Of a stretch of DNA of 64,000 nucleotides, positions 11,701 through 22,293 are shown in pieces. This DNA comes from Catenaria anguillulae PL171. Taxonomy: Eukaryota; Blastocladiomycota; Blastocladiomycetes; Blastocladiales; Catenariaceae. The notes beneath the pieces were generated by a model. That model made no database searches and was not told the origin of the DNA. It saw nothing but the letters and a program-made list of their open reading frames with translations. Numbering within the stretch: the first letter of the stretch is position 1; each line of letters begins with the position of its first letter. Location of the stretch: the NCBI GenBank assembly GCA_002102555.1, contig MCFL01000039.1, positions 62,001 to 126,000 of the forward strand, given 5' to 3'. The position numbers were made by a program, and so were the translations under genes.

Positions 11701-12999
11701 TTGGCATCCGGCCGGTCGTCGGGTACCTCGTCTTCATCATTTATGGAACCGCCGCCCGACATGCCCCATGCAGTCGCAATCGTTGGCCAGCCATTCACGT
11801 ACGACCATCCTGCTCTGGCTGCCCTCGCTGCGCAATCAGCGCAACCACCGCCGCCCCCGCAGCAGTTTGGTCGAGGCGGTCGCAACAACTTGCATGCACA
11901 ACAGCAACCAGCTCCCATGTTCCGCTTTGGCATTCGGCGTGATCAGAATTCACCAACATGGATAACGGTGGACGCCATGTCTGGTCGCTTGCAAGGGATT
12001 CCGTTTGCGGGCGACAACGGGCTCGGGTATGTGGTGATAATCATGAGATGGAATGCCGCTGTCACGCCCGACGGTTTCTCGGATCCCGACAGCAGTTTTG
12101 TGTCATCGGGCTCGCGTACCGTGCCCCCTCCTCATGCGCACGAGGCAGCCAAAGTGTGGGTGAGCGTCTCGGACGCGCAAATGCCGGCGCCAAGGTTTGC
12201 TGTCAGCTCGTCGGGTGGCGTTGTTCCACAGGCTGCGGCGCAACAGCGGCCTCCTAATGTTGCCAACGAGGCAAGGATTCCACCTGTCCCAGCACTTGTG
12301 GGAACGGCCATCCCAGTTGTCCAAGTGCCAAACCTGTCCCCACCGCCCCGTGTGCATGACCACCCGAGTGAATTGCCAAAGACCCCGCCTCCCCCTCAGC
12401 CGCCGACACTGAAGCCACAGCGCGTGGTTGTCACCCAAGTCATTCCCACGACCAGTGCATCCTCAACCTCACAGCCCCTCCGCCCTTCACGAACCAACTC
12501 GACGCGCCTGACTGTCCGTCGCCTCAATCGCGCAACCACGGCCACCTTCGACACTGACTACGAGTTCAACATGGCCGCTGGCGACGACGACAACTACTCC
12601 ATCAACAGCCACCGAATCAGCGAGTACTTTCCCGTCAATGTCCCTGGAGCCCAGCCCATGTTGCACCCAATCCGTTCGTCCATTCCCAACCGCCCGCCAA
12701 CTGCCCGTGGCCGGCAGCGCTCGTCGTCCGTTTCGCTCGACATGCCGTCATATGAGGACAACAGCGACGATGATCCAGACGCAACGCGGCATTTGCGTGA
12801 CTTGCTCAAGCATCGCCGGTCGGGCAGCTTTGATAGCGTGACGCGCGAGCAGTGGCGGGCGTCGAGGCGGTATACGCGGTCGTCAGACATGGATCGCGAG
12901 GATAGGGAGAGGTTTGAGGCATGGTTGAGGGGCGAAAGGAAGACGAGTACGTTGATGATGGGCGAGTTTGATTACTCGGGCGGTGGAAACATGAGGTGA
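8796..12999 (+). CDS. Axl2-like cadherin/Ig-fold (CADG) transmembrane protein
   Basis: Two exons, 8796-9208 and 9300-12999, join across a 91-nt intron and give about 1370 residues. A hydrophobic segment (about 33-56, VVLLLSVAITLVSLVPLLV) acts as signal peptide or anchor. Three or four dystroglycan-type cadherin-like (CADG/He_PIG) modules follow; diagnostic motifs are PAWLVF..SWTGWVP, LPTWLAYDAGNGALSGTVP and LPKWATWDASQGVLNGRVP. The intron restores module 1 (SDTQ joined to LTFQLVGQV). A transmembrane helix at about 640-664 (ILSGCILGLMLAMVALLLVV) is followed by RRRRRART, placing the modules outside the cell. The long Ser/Pro/Gln-rich cytoplasmic tail contains another CADG-like piece (SPTWITVDAMSGRLQGIPF, about residue 1020). 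Yeast Axl2 marks axial bud sites at the cell surface; here a role in polarity or adhesion is inferred only from the fold. A start at 8856 is an alternative. Confidence 0.78.
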
Positions 13000-14351
13000 C
13001 GTTCGGGACAAACAATCGTCGTGTCTCTCTCTCTTTCTCTTTCTCTCTTTGTGCTGTATCTGTACCGTTTCTTGCTTTTGCATGACAACATTGTTTGAAC
13101 TTCTCAGTTTGTTCCTTGCTCACCATTCTGATCCAAAGCATCCTTTCTCATTGTTCTCTGCGCCTGCATCCAGCAGACATTGAGCCACCGCTTCTTTTTC
13201 TGCCTATGCTGTCATTTCTTGAGACTGCTCGGGGCTCTGTCACTGCGCTTTTTCAATGCAACCTCCACCCTTTCATCCCACCCAACCACCCACGCGATCC
13301 TTTTGATTCAAATCAATCCCTGTTCTTTCCCATTTCATTGCTGGCAATGAATCTCCACACTTGAGAAAAAAAAATATCGTCAAAGATCCACTTCCTTTGC
13401 CTTCGCTCTTCTGCCTTTTCGATGCCATGGCAAGTGTCCTCGGTACAGAGCAGCGCGTCGTCCTGGATCTCCTGGATCGGTGGTCTCTCGTCACCCAAAC
13501 TCAAATGATATAGAAAGAACACGATGTATGCTTCGTCAAGTGTCTGGGTGGGTGCATGGGTTGCATCATGTCAATTCCTTGATAAGGAAAGTTATAAAGG
13601 CTTGTAGTCTCAGTCGATGGAGGCGAGAATGATGAGTTGCACCCTGCAATTGCCACGTATACTTACGATTTCTAATCAGAACATAAGGCGACATGTAGTT
13701 AACAATTACACTGACACTGGTATGGGAGCAACTGACACTGGACCAGTGTTGAGCCGTATGTTGGAGCCAACACTCGCCATTGTCGAGTGCCAGTGTGACC
13801 AAAATCTACACCCATGGGTGTAATCACACCCAAATCGGTGTAGGGGAGACTTGTCGACAGTCAGTCAGGCTGCCTGTCCGGCCGATGGTGTCAATGGAGT
13901 CAAGGATTGCACCCGAACCCTTTTTGCGCTCTTTGGTCTAGTTTTCTGCTTCTTTGCTATTGTAATATTTCACGAAGCATCCGCACGGTTCAGATCCGTC
14001 CTGTGCACAAGAAAACATTAACAGACCCTGGTAACGCCCAAGCACGTAACTTTCCCACACCCAACCCACAACCGGGCATTCTTTCTCCACAGACTCGGTT
14101 ATAAAGACAGATTCGGTCAGTCAAACTCGCTTTTGTTTTCTGCTGTGTGGGAAAAGTGGCGAAATTGTGATCATCCACTGCCCATTGTTCAATGGCGTTC
14201 TCCGAAGTAAAGTGAGACAATTCATGTATGTCTCAATAAAGTTCGGGAGGCGGTATGACCTGAGACATTCATGATTCAATCGAGGAGGAGGATGCCCTTT
14301 GATTCAGCTCCACGCTTGTCATAGTAAATTCTGGCAAGACACACACGACGA
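13000..14351. other. convergent intergenic region
   Basis: This region lies between the stop of the Axl2-like gene and the stop of the small minus-strand gene at 14352. It begins with a CT-rich stretch (13025-13053) typical of a 3' UTR. No frame shows protein-like conservation, and no RNA gene was recognised. Confidence 0.55.
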
Positions 14352-14942
14352 CTAGAATTCCTGATGAGACACGTCCTCTGTGGGCTGGATCATGTCCTTT
14401 CTTGACTGGCAACGGCGTTGCATTTTAATGCATCAAGTGTGTATGTACCTTTGAAGTATGTATGAACACTCGACGTCGGCAATCAGAGCAGCTTGGGCCT
14501 GCTCATCGAGCGGCTTGAGAAGGTGGGATTCTCGAATTGTATCAAGGTTTGTTTGGAACGCCTTACTTTGCTCTGTAACCGCGGCCGTTTGCCCAATGCG
14601 CTGCGTCTGCACACGCTTCAGTTGGTCCTCCTTGTGAGATGCATAGTACCGTTGGTTGCGTAAGCACCGTGTTGTGGAGTCAGGTCCATCGTTTTGGACT
14701 TCGCGAGAGGTGGGCGATGCACAAGCCAAGGAGGAGAGCGACAAAGGAGATCCAGCACCTCGCACACCATCGCGTGCAGGCCGCGGAAGACTGGAAGCTG
14801 ACGGGCGGAAATGGTTGGGGATAGGTGTTGAGTTATAGACCGGTGAAACGAGTGAGGAAGGACTCCGTTGATTCAATGATGCGAGATAATTCAAGACCGT
14901 TTCGGCCGTCTTGGACTTGTTTCCCTTTGTGTTTGATGGCAT
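14352..14942 (-). CDS. small uncharacterised protein (two exons)
   Basis: An ATG at 14942 opens a 180-residue protein if a 48-nt intron (14448-14401, GTACAT...TCAAG) is removed. Splicing restores the frame from SYILQR to KDMIQPTEDV and extends it to a TAG at 14352. The N-terminus is basic (MPSNTKGNKSK), the middle Ser/Pro-rich, and the last 80 residues charged and helix-prone (KEDQLKRVQTQ, IRESHLLKPLDEQAQAALIADVE). I recognise no family, signal peptide or membrane helix. Support comes from the phase-consistent intron and the protein-like C-terminal half. The intron is the shortest proposed in this window, which lowers confidence. Confidence 0.45.
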
Positions 14943-16850
14943 GGCGTTTTGGCAGAGGGAATGGTGGAAATGCTTTATGGATTATTACATATTTTCATAG
15001 ACTGTATGGATATGCTTTACCGGTGTTTTCATTAAGTTCAGGACTGTGTATGTACACAGTGACGAGTGGACGTGTGATGGTGTGGATCGGGGATCAGCAC
15101 GCATTTGGATCTGATCGGAAAGCTCAATCGGTGGGCGTCTTAAACAAAACGACGCAGGAACTAAGGGGACAGACCCCCTCATTACATCTTACTCGTGAAT
15201 GAAATGAAATGAAATGAAAACACATGCACAGTCATAACCCTCCGCATTTTCACCAAGGAGAGATCTACTAGTCCCTGTCACCGCGATTTCCCAGAACTCG
15301 CTATGACAGCCTGCTTCCACCTCCTCCTCCGCTGGCCCGAGCCTGCGCGCCGAGCATCCACATCCACATGGAGGGATCTATGTATCAGTATCACACGCAT
15401 CTCTTTCCTCTCGACTCAACATCGGCCGGCCACAAGATCGACACTGATCGAGTCAGCGAGTTTTCTAATGTCTGAGATGAGTACGCCTTAACCCTCTGGC
15501 TCTGACATGGATCGAGCGCATGAACAACGGAACAAGCGCGCACGTCAAGCCCATGACTCGCATTCTGTCTCAAATGGCCGTTGCTGATTCTGCTCCCGCT
15601 CCCTGTCATGCAGAATACGGCCGGCCTCAGGAAAAAGGATTCATCCCCCTTGACCAGTTGCAAGCTGGTTTGTCATTCGTTCATTTACTCATCTGCCGCT
15701 CGACCGCCCACTCACAATCTTACAACCACAAGCCTTGCTCCACTTCGCCAGATTCAGAAGCGTCCATCAAAGTCGGCATTCACCATTACTGCCGCACCCT
15801 CTTCAGCTCTCACAAGTGCCATCCCCAACCAGTCGCAGGCAAGGGCCGTCATCACTCTCACTGATGGCAGCATGATTCGGATGACAGCTCAGATGTCCTC
15901 ATGCTGTCTCCCAAATCAAGCAACAGGCGTTTGTCGTCGTCGCCGAGTGTGTCAAGCATGGACATCGAAATTCAGATCACCATGTGCTCCCGCAGCTGCC
16001 GCTCGCTCGGAAACGCCGCCACGACGTTGAACAGACACACATGTACACGCCCATTCAACCATTCCATTGAGACAATCGCCCTTGATTCATAATCTCTGCT
16101 ATGACACTTGCAGGGACCCCGCCATCTCGCGGAACGTGCTTCAAGACTTGGAACGAATGCAAACCGAGCTCAGTCGCACGATGAGCGCACTCAAGGTTGT
16201 TGACATGATCTCGTACATGTAATCAATCGTTTGTGATGTGGTTCGTTGCTCGAAATGCCGTATGTGATTCTGATGAGCGATGCCAACATATCTGCTGCCA
16301 CTGGCTAACCCGGTCTGTACGTCCGATATCCAGGAAGCTCTATGCAAATTCTGCTTTGCCATGACTCGAATTACTGCGTGCGATTGACATGCGTGACCAG
16401 AAGTCCGCATTTGAGCTCGTGATTGAAGCGATTCTTCACCACCTCCAACACTCGCAGGGCCGCATCATTTGGAGGCAGTTGTGCGCCGACATAATCACGC
16501 ACCTGAACTCGAAACGTCCGTTGGCTCCGCCCATTACTACCAGGCCGGAAAATTTGGTCAAAACGATGGTCAAATTTGCTCGAGACGAGTACGAGTACCT
16601 TGCCGAAGCCATCATGACTGGCGAGACCAAGACTGGCCGAGCGTTTGATGACGCACTTGGAATCAGAACTTTTGACGTAATCCATGTCATTCGCTCAGCA
16701 AGCTCGGGGCAATTGATCCCGCAATGTTTTATGCATTCATCCAGTGCCCGGCGTACTCTCATACGACTGTCGTCGGCCGCACCTCCTGCACCAACATCCC
16801 CGAGCAACACGCAAGCAGTTGATGCACTTCCGGCGCCTTTTCAAAACTCG
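14943..16850. other. gene-poor stretch with scattered plus-strand coding-like segments
   Basis: A (GAAAT)n microsatellite of about 19 nt lies at 15201-15219. Further on, plus-strand segments look like exons of an unrecognised gene: a Ser-rich phosphosite-like piece near 15870-15990 (SSDVLMLSPKSSNRRLSSS), a helical piece near 16110-16200 (NVLQDLERMQTELSRTMSAL) and a longer one at 16389-16710 (AFELVIEAILHHLQHSQ ... ENLVKTMVKFARDEYEYLAEA). They lie in different frames, and I could not join them with consistent splice phases. The stretch could be a multi-exon gene, a decayed gene, or sequence carrying indels. It runs directly into the coiled-coil copy that follows. Confidence 0.3.
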
Positions 16851-18003
16851 AATCGAAACCAAGTCTATTGTGTACTACTTTTGGATTCGCCATGCTGGCG
16901 CGCACGCCGTCGCGGTCGCAACCACCCGTGTCGCGGCCGCCAACAACTTTTCCCGCCGCATGTTTGACGCTCTGCAAGTTTCGTGCGCCTGCTTTGTTCG
17001 GATCTCGGCCAGCTTGCGTCACGATCTGGCTGACGCGCATGCCCAACGCGACCTGGCCCATGTCGAGCGTGACGCGGCAATTGACGAGCACGGCGTGGTG
17101 ATTGCCGAGCGTCATGCTGCCAACTCACAGCTCGCCGTCGAGCGCGCCAGGGCTATCAGCGAAATCGAGTTTCTCGCCGCGCGACTTGCCACCGCTGATG
17201 CCCAACGCGACGCGGCTTTGTTGGACCGGGACGTGGCCACTGCCGCACGCGACGCACAAGCCGCGGCCGACGCGCTCGCCATGACCGCCAAGGACCAACC
17301 CCATTCATCAACACGCCACCGCGACAAGGTCGAGCCTATCGTTCGTGACAGTAACGACAAGGCGACAGACGACAAACATCAAGCAATTCCTACCAAGCCT
17401 TGCCTCCGCAATGAATTCAATGACATCGACGCCATCCAGCAACTATGACAGCGATGTGGAAGAAGTTGTTGCTGTCCGTGGCGCTGGCTTGCCATCAAGG
17501 CAACAGGCGGACGTGCCCCGCTTTGCTCGCCGACGCTGCACGAGTCCAACTCGCAGCCACCCAGCAAGACCTTGCGGCCGCCAACCTCAAGCTGGCCACG
17601 GCCCTCTCCGACCTCGCCAACAACCAGGCTGAGCGCGCCACTGCCCAAGCCCAACGCGATTCTGTTCTTGCCGACCTTGTCGCCACCCAAGCCGACCGCG
17701 ACGGCGCCAATGCCCAACTCGATCTGCCCGTGCCGAGCTTGCCACCATGGAAGACAAGCTCGTGGCCCTGCATGCACAATGCTTTATGGCTCAAGGCGAC
17801 GCGGCCGTCGCCCGCGCCCAGGTCAGCAAGGCGGACGAGGCAGCAGCGCATCAGGCGGCGGCCTTCGAAAGGGCAACGGCGGCAGTCAAGGAGCAAGAGC
17901 GCCATATTCGCGAGCTCCACCAGGTGCTCAAGGCCAGCCCAGCTTACATACTTCCATCGAAGCATGTATCACATGAGCAAAAAGGCGACGTGGGGCTCGT
18001 CTG
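16851..18003 (+). pseudogene. decayed plus-strand copy of the 22.3-24.5 kb coiled-coil gene
   Basis: From about 16,900 the translation follows the minus-strand gene at 22,294-24,470 almost residue for residue: ATRVAAANNFSRR, FDALQVSCACFVRISASLRH, then DAALLDRDVATAARDAQAA. It resumes after about 230 nt of unrelated sequence (roughly 17,297-17,528, containing a stop) with DAARVQLAATQQDLAAANLK. A one-base loss near 17,730 (CAACTCGATCT against CAACTCGCCTCT in the other copy) shifts the frame. The last part then continues as MEDKLVALHAQCFMAQGDAA and HIRELHQVLKASP. The copy keeps about two of the 21-residue repeat units, where the other copy has about six. Inserted stop, frameshift and lost repeats make it look like a broken duplicate. 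It retains a segment that the other copy lacks (HAQRDLAHVERDAA), so neither is simply derived from the other. Confidence 0.7.
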
Positions 18004-18231
18004 ACCATGTGTAAAGAATCCAGTTTCCGAAATTCCTCATTGTATATTTCATTTAACATCAGGATGCATTGTGAGGTATTGACGACAGCTACCAATGATG
18101 ATTGCAGGTTTCACATGAAGCATGCTTGATCAAGGCCACTAACCCACAAACCGTGCACCTCCCACTACTTGGCTAGCCTCGAGAAACAAGCGACACACCG
18201 AGCTGGTCCGACCAACTGCAAAACATCCACC
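18004..18231. other. 3' flank of the decayed copy
   Basis: AT-rich spacer between the decayed coiled-coil copy and the minus-strand membrane-protein candidate. Only short shadow frames are present. Confidence 0.5.
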
Positions 18232-19458
18232 TCAGCACAGACCTACAAGAGCAAAAAAGCGCAGCCGAGAGGCAAGCTGAAGATGAAAAAGCAACAGATG
18301 CCGGCCTCGAATCCCACACCAAGAGCCAAGCACACACGCTTCGCCAGCATAGAATGCCGCGTCCGCAACCAAAAAAAAAAAAAAGGAGAGCACGCACAAG
18401 CCAAGCCAACGACAACCTACGCAAGGTCGAGGTTTAGGAGGAATGCGCTCGTGCCGCCGGAATGAGAAGTGGGAGCGGAATTCAGGATGTCGGTGCCTGA
18501 GCGAGAGGGCAAAGAGCAAGACGATGCAACTGGTGGTACAGCCATGCATACCAGCGGTATGCACAGCAAACGAAGCGCGTGGGTATCCAGGTGCCGGGAA
18601 ACCGAGGATTGGACGAGAAAAGCTCAAGCAGTGCGGGCATCGAGGCGGCTCAGTGACAGAGTGATCCAGAAAGGTGCTCAAACCAACAAATTGCTGTGTG
18701 GTGTAGGACTGTGATTGTGCGCTGTGATCCCGCTCGAAAGCATGTGGCGGATTCATCACAGCCACGTTACCGCAAGAGATCTGGTCGCCAATTTGTGTGC
18801 CAAGTGCTGCCCAGATAGGTATGGGAACAGGGAATAGGGGAATGGGAAGAGGGAGCGGTCGGTCATGTCGAGGTTGATGGCTGGGCTTGAGATTCGGCGG
18901 GTCGAGCTGGACTGTTGCAGACGCTTGGTACGTGCGTGGGCGATGAACGAGCGACGGCGATGGGCTGATGGCGGGCGTACGACGTTGGCGATGCAAAAAT
19001 TGATGCATGAGCATGCTTGTCGAGCTGAGGCGTGAGTTGGACTGACTTGTCTTGTATGGTCGCGTTGGATTGTCGATTTGCTCTAGCGGCGCGAGACGAC
19101 GTGGGTTGAATGCTGTGACGGACAAGCGGCGGGCAACGGGCAGCGAGCGGGTGGCGACGGATGATGGGCGACGGGCGACGAGGGGCGATCGACCTACAGC
19201 GATAACAATGGAGAGGGCGATGGAGAGGAGAAATGCGACAATGGGTAAGCACACAAACGGAACACAATGATCTCGAGCGGCATAGTTGTTGAAACAGTCC
19301 ACAGCAGTTGGCACGTCGAGACAATGATGAGAGTCAAGGAGCACGGAACAGAGGAGGATCACCTGTTTGAGCCTGGTCGACGCAAAAACGCAACTGTGAG
19401 TCCCGCCAACCCCCAAATGGCTTCTCCAGGCATACAGCTGGACCTGAAATGCACGCAA
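18232..19458 (-). CDS. candidate single-pass membrane protein, exon limits uncertain
   Basis: A long minus-strand frame encodes a cysteine-containing segment (GGTHSCVFAS, LLDSHHCLDV, VDCFNNYAARDHC), a strong membrane helix (VPFVCLPIVAFLLSIALSIV) and a basic, Pro/Ser-rich tail, as in a receptor-like single-pass protein. The 5' end of the frame follows an acceptor-like CATTTCAG at about 19,450. An upstream segment near 19,490-19,700 (EFAIVPMDGNVVGGFR and, before it, FRECRVSWSNAKKDGGP) could supply an extracellular exon, but a stop or a very short intron intervenes. At the 3' end a 14-base T-run on the coding strand (18,371-18,384 on the plus strand) looks like the tract before an acceptor, so the last 50 or so residues are doubtful. 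No family recognised. Confidence 0.35.
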   Translation of the reverse strand: MRAFQVQLYAWRSHLGVGGTHSCVFASTRLKQVILLCSVLLDSHHCLDVPTAVDCFNNYAARDHCVPFVCLPIVAFLLSIALSIVIAVGRSPLVARRPSSVATRSLPVARRLSVTAFNPRRLAPLEQIDNPTRPYKTSQSNSRLSSTSMLMHQFLHRQRRTPAISPSPSLVHRPRTYQASATVQLDPPNLKPSHQPRHDRPLPLPIPLFPVPIPIWAALGTQIGDQISCGNVAVMNPPHAFERDHSAQSQSYTTQQFVGLSTFLDHSVTEPPRCPHCLSFSRPILGFPAPGYPRASFAVHTAGMHGCTTSCIVLLFALSLRHRHPEFRSHFSFRRHERIPPKPRPCVGCRWLGLCVLSFFFFLVADAAFYAGEACVLGSWCGIRGRHLLLFHLQLASRLRFFALVGLC

Positions 19459-22293
19459 TCACCAAATCGTAAATGCTCGCCCTCGTCGCTCAGTACATCC
19501 GCACCCTGAATCCGCCCACCACATTCCCATCCATGGGCACAATGGCAAATTCTCACCTCTGTCCACAGAGAGCACCAGAGTGCTCACCAGTCACCCAGAC
19601 TTTGCTGCGCCGTCGGACTGACTTGCACGGCCCGCCATCCTTCTTGGCGTTGGACCACGACACCCTGCACTCGCGAAACGCGGGCTGACCCTTTGACATG
19701 CGAACCCGAGTCCGTACCTGCACCTCTCCACCTGCTGCCTCCAACCCGACCACACCCCTTTCCCCTCTTGAGCCTGCACGCCGGCTTCAATCTGCCGTTG
19801 GTCGAGTTTCGCCCGAAATGCGCCGACGCCCATCCCACTCGTTCACCCGTCTACCTTTACGGATTTGCTCATCCAGCAAGGTCGCATATAGCATCGTATT
19901 ATGCCGCGCTGACCGACCAGCGAGACATGTCAAGCGAGTTGATTTCGACTGCAGTCTTCGTCATACTTGGGCGCACGGGGGTTGGCACTCTGATCCATCC
20001 TTGACCAATGACTGCGTGAATACCTGGAACCATGCCCAATATCGCGCTTTTGAGCCCATTAATGTACAATCTGGCCGGCTCGAAACGCATCTGATGGTGA
20101 ATGCTGGAATATGTTGCGATGCCTTGGGAGAATGGATGGACATTCGTGAGCTTCGAGAAGAAATCAGAAGCTTGGCGTATGTGGAGGGCGGATGCGGAGG
20201 GCGCGGCCAGGCGATTCAATGAAGGCTGCGAATTCGACATTGGATGACGCAAGTTGACCCAAGTTGAAGGGTAGGATTATGAAAGCCAGAAATCAGGATG
20301 CGAGACAAGAGTGAATGTTCAACGTCGTTTTCGGCGCAACGCTGGCCTGAGGTTTGAATCAGGAAAGAGCAACATGTGGGTCAACTGTTAAATGCCCAAG
20401 TTTGCCCGTAATCGTCGGCAAGCGCCTTTCCCTTTTTTTGCAGACTTGAAAGCCTGAACGTGAGACAACGCTGTGACGGCGTCGTGAAGGGCTCACTTTC
20501 CGGACTGAAAAGGTTCTTCCTGCGCTACGGAACGAAAACTAGCGTTGGTGTTGGTGGCCATAACCGGGGAATGCGGGAAGGTCGATGCAAAGTGATTCCG
20601 TAATCTTGATGGAAGAGAGGTGAGGAGACACGGCACTGGAAGCTGTTCCACTTGGGCCGCAGTTGACAGTTGCAGGCGTGCAGGATGGCGAACCCATTCA
20701 AAGACAACATGATCGATAGCCCTCGTCCGGATTTGCGTCGCAGCAGTATTACTCAAAGGAACCAGCGGGAATCAAGTCGATGTTGAAACTCCCAGGTGAC
20801 ACCGCAATCGAATACTTGATGGCGGTTTCCAATGCAACGTGGACTTGTCAACATGGCCTGCTGGTTCGAAGCGGGCACGTTTGGTGACTGAATGAATGGG
20901 CAATCTTTTGCCCTTTTGTCAGAGACATGACGATCGCCTGCCGTGACACAATCGCAGACCGCGGGAACTACTACTCCGCAGGGTCGAGAAGCGAGCCGCA
21001 TTATTTGGATGTACTCGAGAAAGCTGTCTGTCTTGCGCCTTTGCTTGATTGGCGAAAGGGCATTGAAGGAAGGCTGACGCTCTTCGCACAAAGTGATATT
21101 GTGTCGCGTTCAAAAGCTTGCCGAGACAATGTAGCCAAAACTGCGGCGGCGCTGTGACAGTAGACTCAAGTGATATCGGCTGCGTGCCAAGAAATTGCGC
21201 AGCGCGCCCATGATCTTTTTGTGGATGTGGTCGTGGCAGTTTTGAGACTGCGTGAGGAATAGAACGAGCGAGCTTGCAAAATAGGCAGCGACAGAGACAA
21301 GAGGCGACAACGGAGTGATGCTGCGTCGCCACGGCGCGCATTGGCGTGTCTGGATACACTGAAACTTGAACAATTGGCCGACTTGTGCTCACAATGCATG
21401 GGGAAAGTATGCTTCAAGGTGAAGTCTTGCGAAATGCGAGCACGAAAAGTCGAATAAATCAATGGCCAGTCGCAGCGTGCCGCTCAAGCAAACTACACGG
21501 CAAGTAGAGTGATAGACATAGTGAGCTCTCGAGTTCACGGCCAGCAATGCCAGGTTGGTTGTACTTGCGACGCACACTTGGAACCACTCGGGGAATTCCG
21601 TGGCTCGATGCTTGTCCAATCACCAACCATCACGCAGCATCCTTGAGGCAATTCTTGAGCCGAAGCGACGCGAGCGACTTCTACCGCTGAACCTGGACCC
21701 CAAGTGAAAAACGCATGATCCAGAGCCCGCCTACCACCCTCCTCCGGCCAGCCTTACACCCTGCGGGCTGGTCAATGTTGTGATCTTTGAGCTGCTGTGA
21801 TCCGAGTCCCTCGAGAGGCAGCCCAGTTGCTGTGAATCCCTCGGCGGTTGATTGCTGAACTGATAGACTGATTCGGGGTCCCAGGCCCGCCCACCGCCCT
21901 CCGCCAGTCATGCCCGCGCTGGTCAACGGATAAAGATGATGATTGATGCGTGCTGACGGGCCACGCATTCGCTTCCCTTGCTCGTCCTCCCGTCAATCTA
22001 AGTTGTGAATCAATTGTTTTTGGAAGTCTAGGGTTTTGAGTTGTTTTTGGATGAAGCCACTGATTGTTGGATAAACAGGCGGCAAGAGAAAGAAAGCCGC
22101 AGGGCCGAGGGAAACGAATGGCCATCTGAATTGCAAAGCAATTGGGCATGGGTGAGATTTGAACGCAGAGAGCAAGCCTTCAACTGAGAAGAAACATACG
22201 GTGAAATGGAACTTGAGCTGAAAAGAAATAACGAAAACGCCGTCGTGTACATTGCCCACGCGGAAGGCACACCCAAAGTTGGCAGCGGCGCCC
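19459..22293. other. intergenic region between the two coiled-coil copies
   Basis: Besides possible upstream exons of the preceding membrane-protein candidate (to about 20,250 on the minus strand), I see no convincing gene. Many short frames overlap without protein-like patterns. An imperfect tandem repeat is present at 21,726-21,935. The minus-strand stop side of the coiled-coil gene begins at 22,294. Confidence 0.4.
21726..21935. repeat. imperfect tandem repeat, two units
   Basis: Two related segments lie about 165 nt apart, at about 21,726-21,775 and 21,888-21,935. Both contain the series CCCGCC, ACC, CCCTCC, GCCAG and GCTGGTCAA in the same order, with substitutions and small gaps. The spacer carries the palindrome-like CCCTCGAGAGG. 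The repeat is diverged, non-coding and too short to be a recognisable transposon end. Confidence 0.4.

Noticed and set aside
11102-11965. 287-codon plus-strand frame inside the Axl2-like gene
   Set aside because: It is an out-of-frame shadow, very rich in Arg, Ser and His. The true frame carries CADG motifs before and after it.
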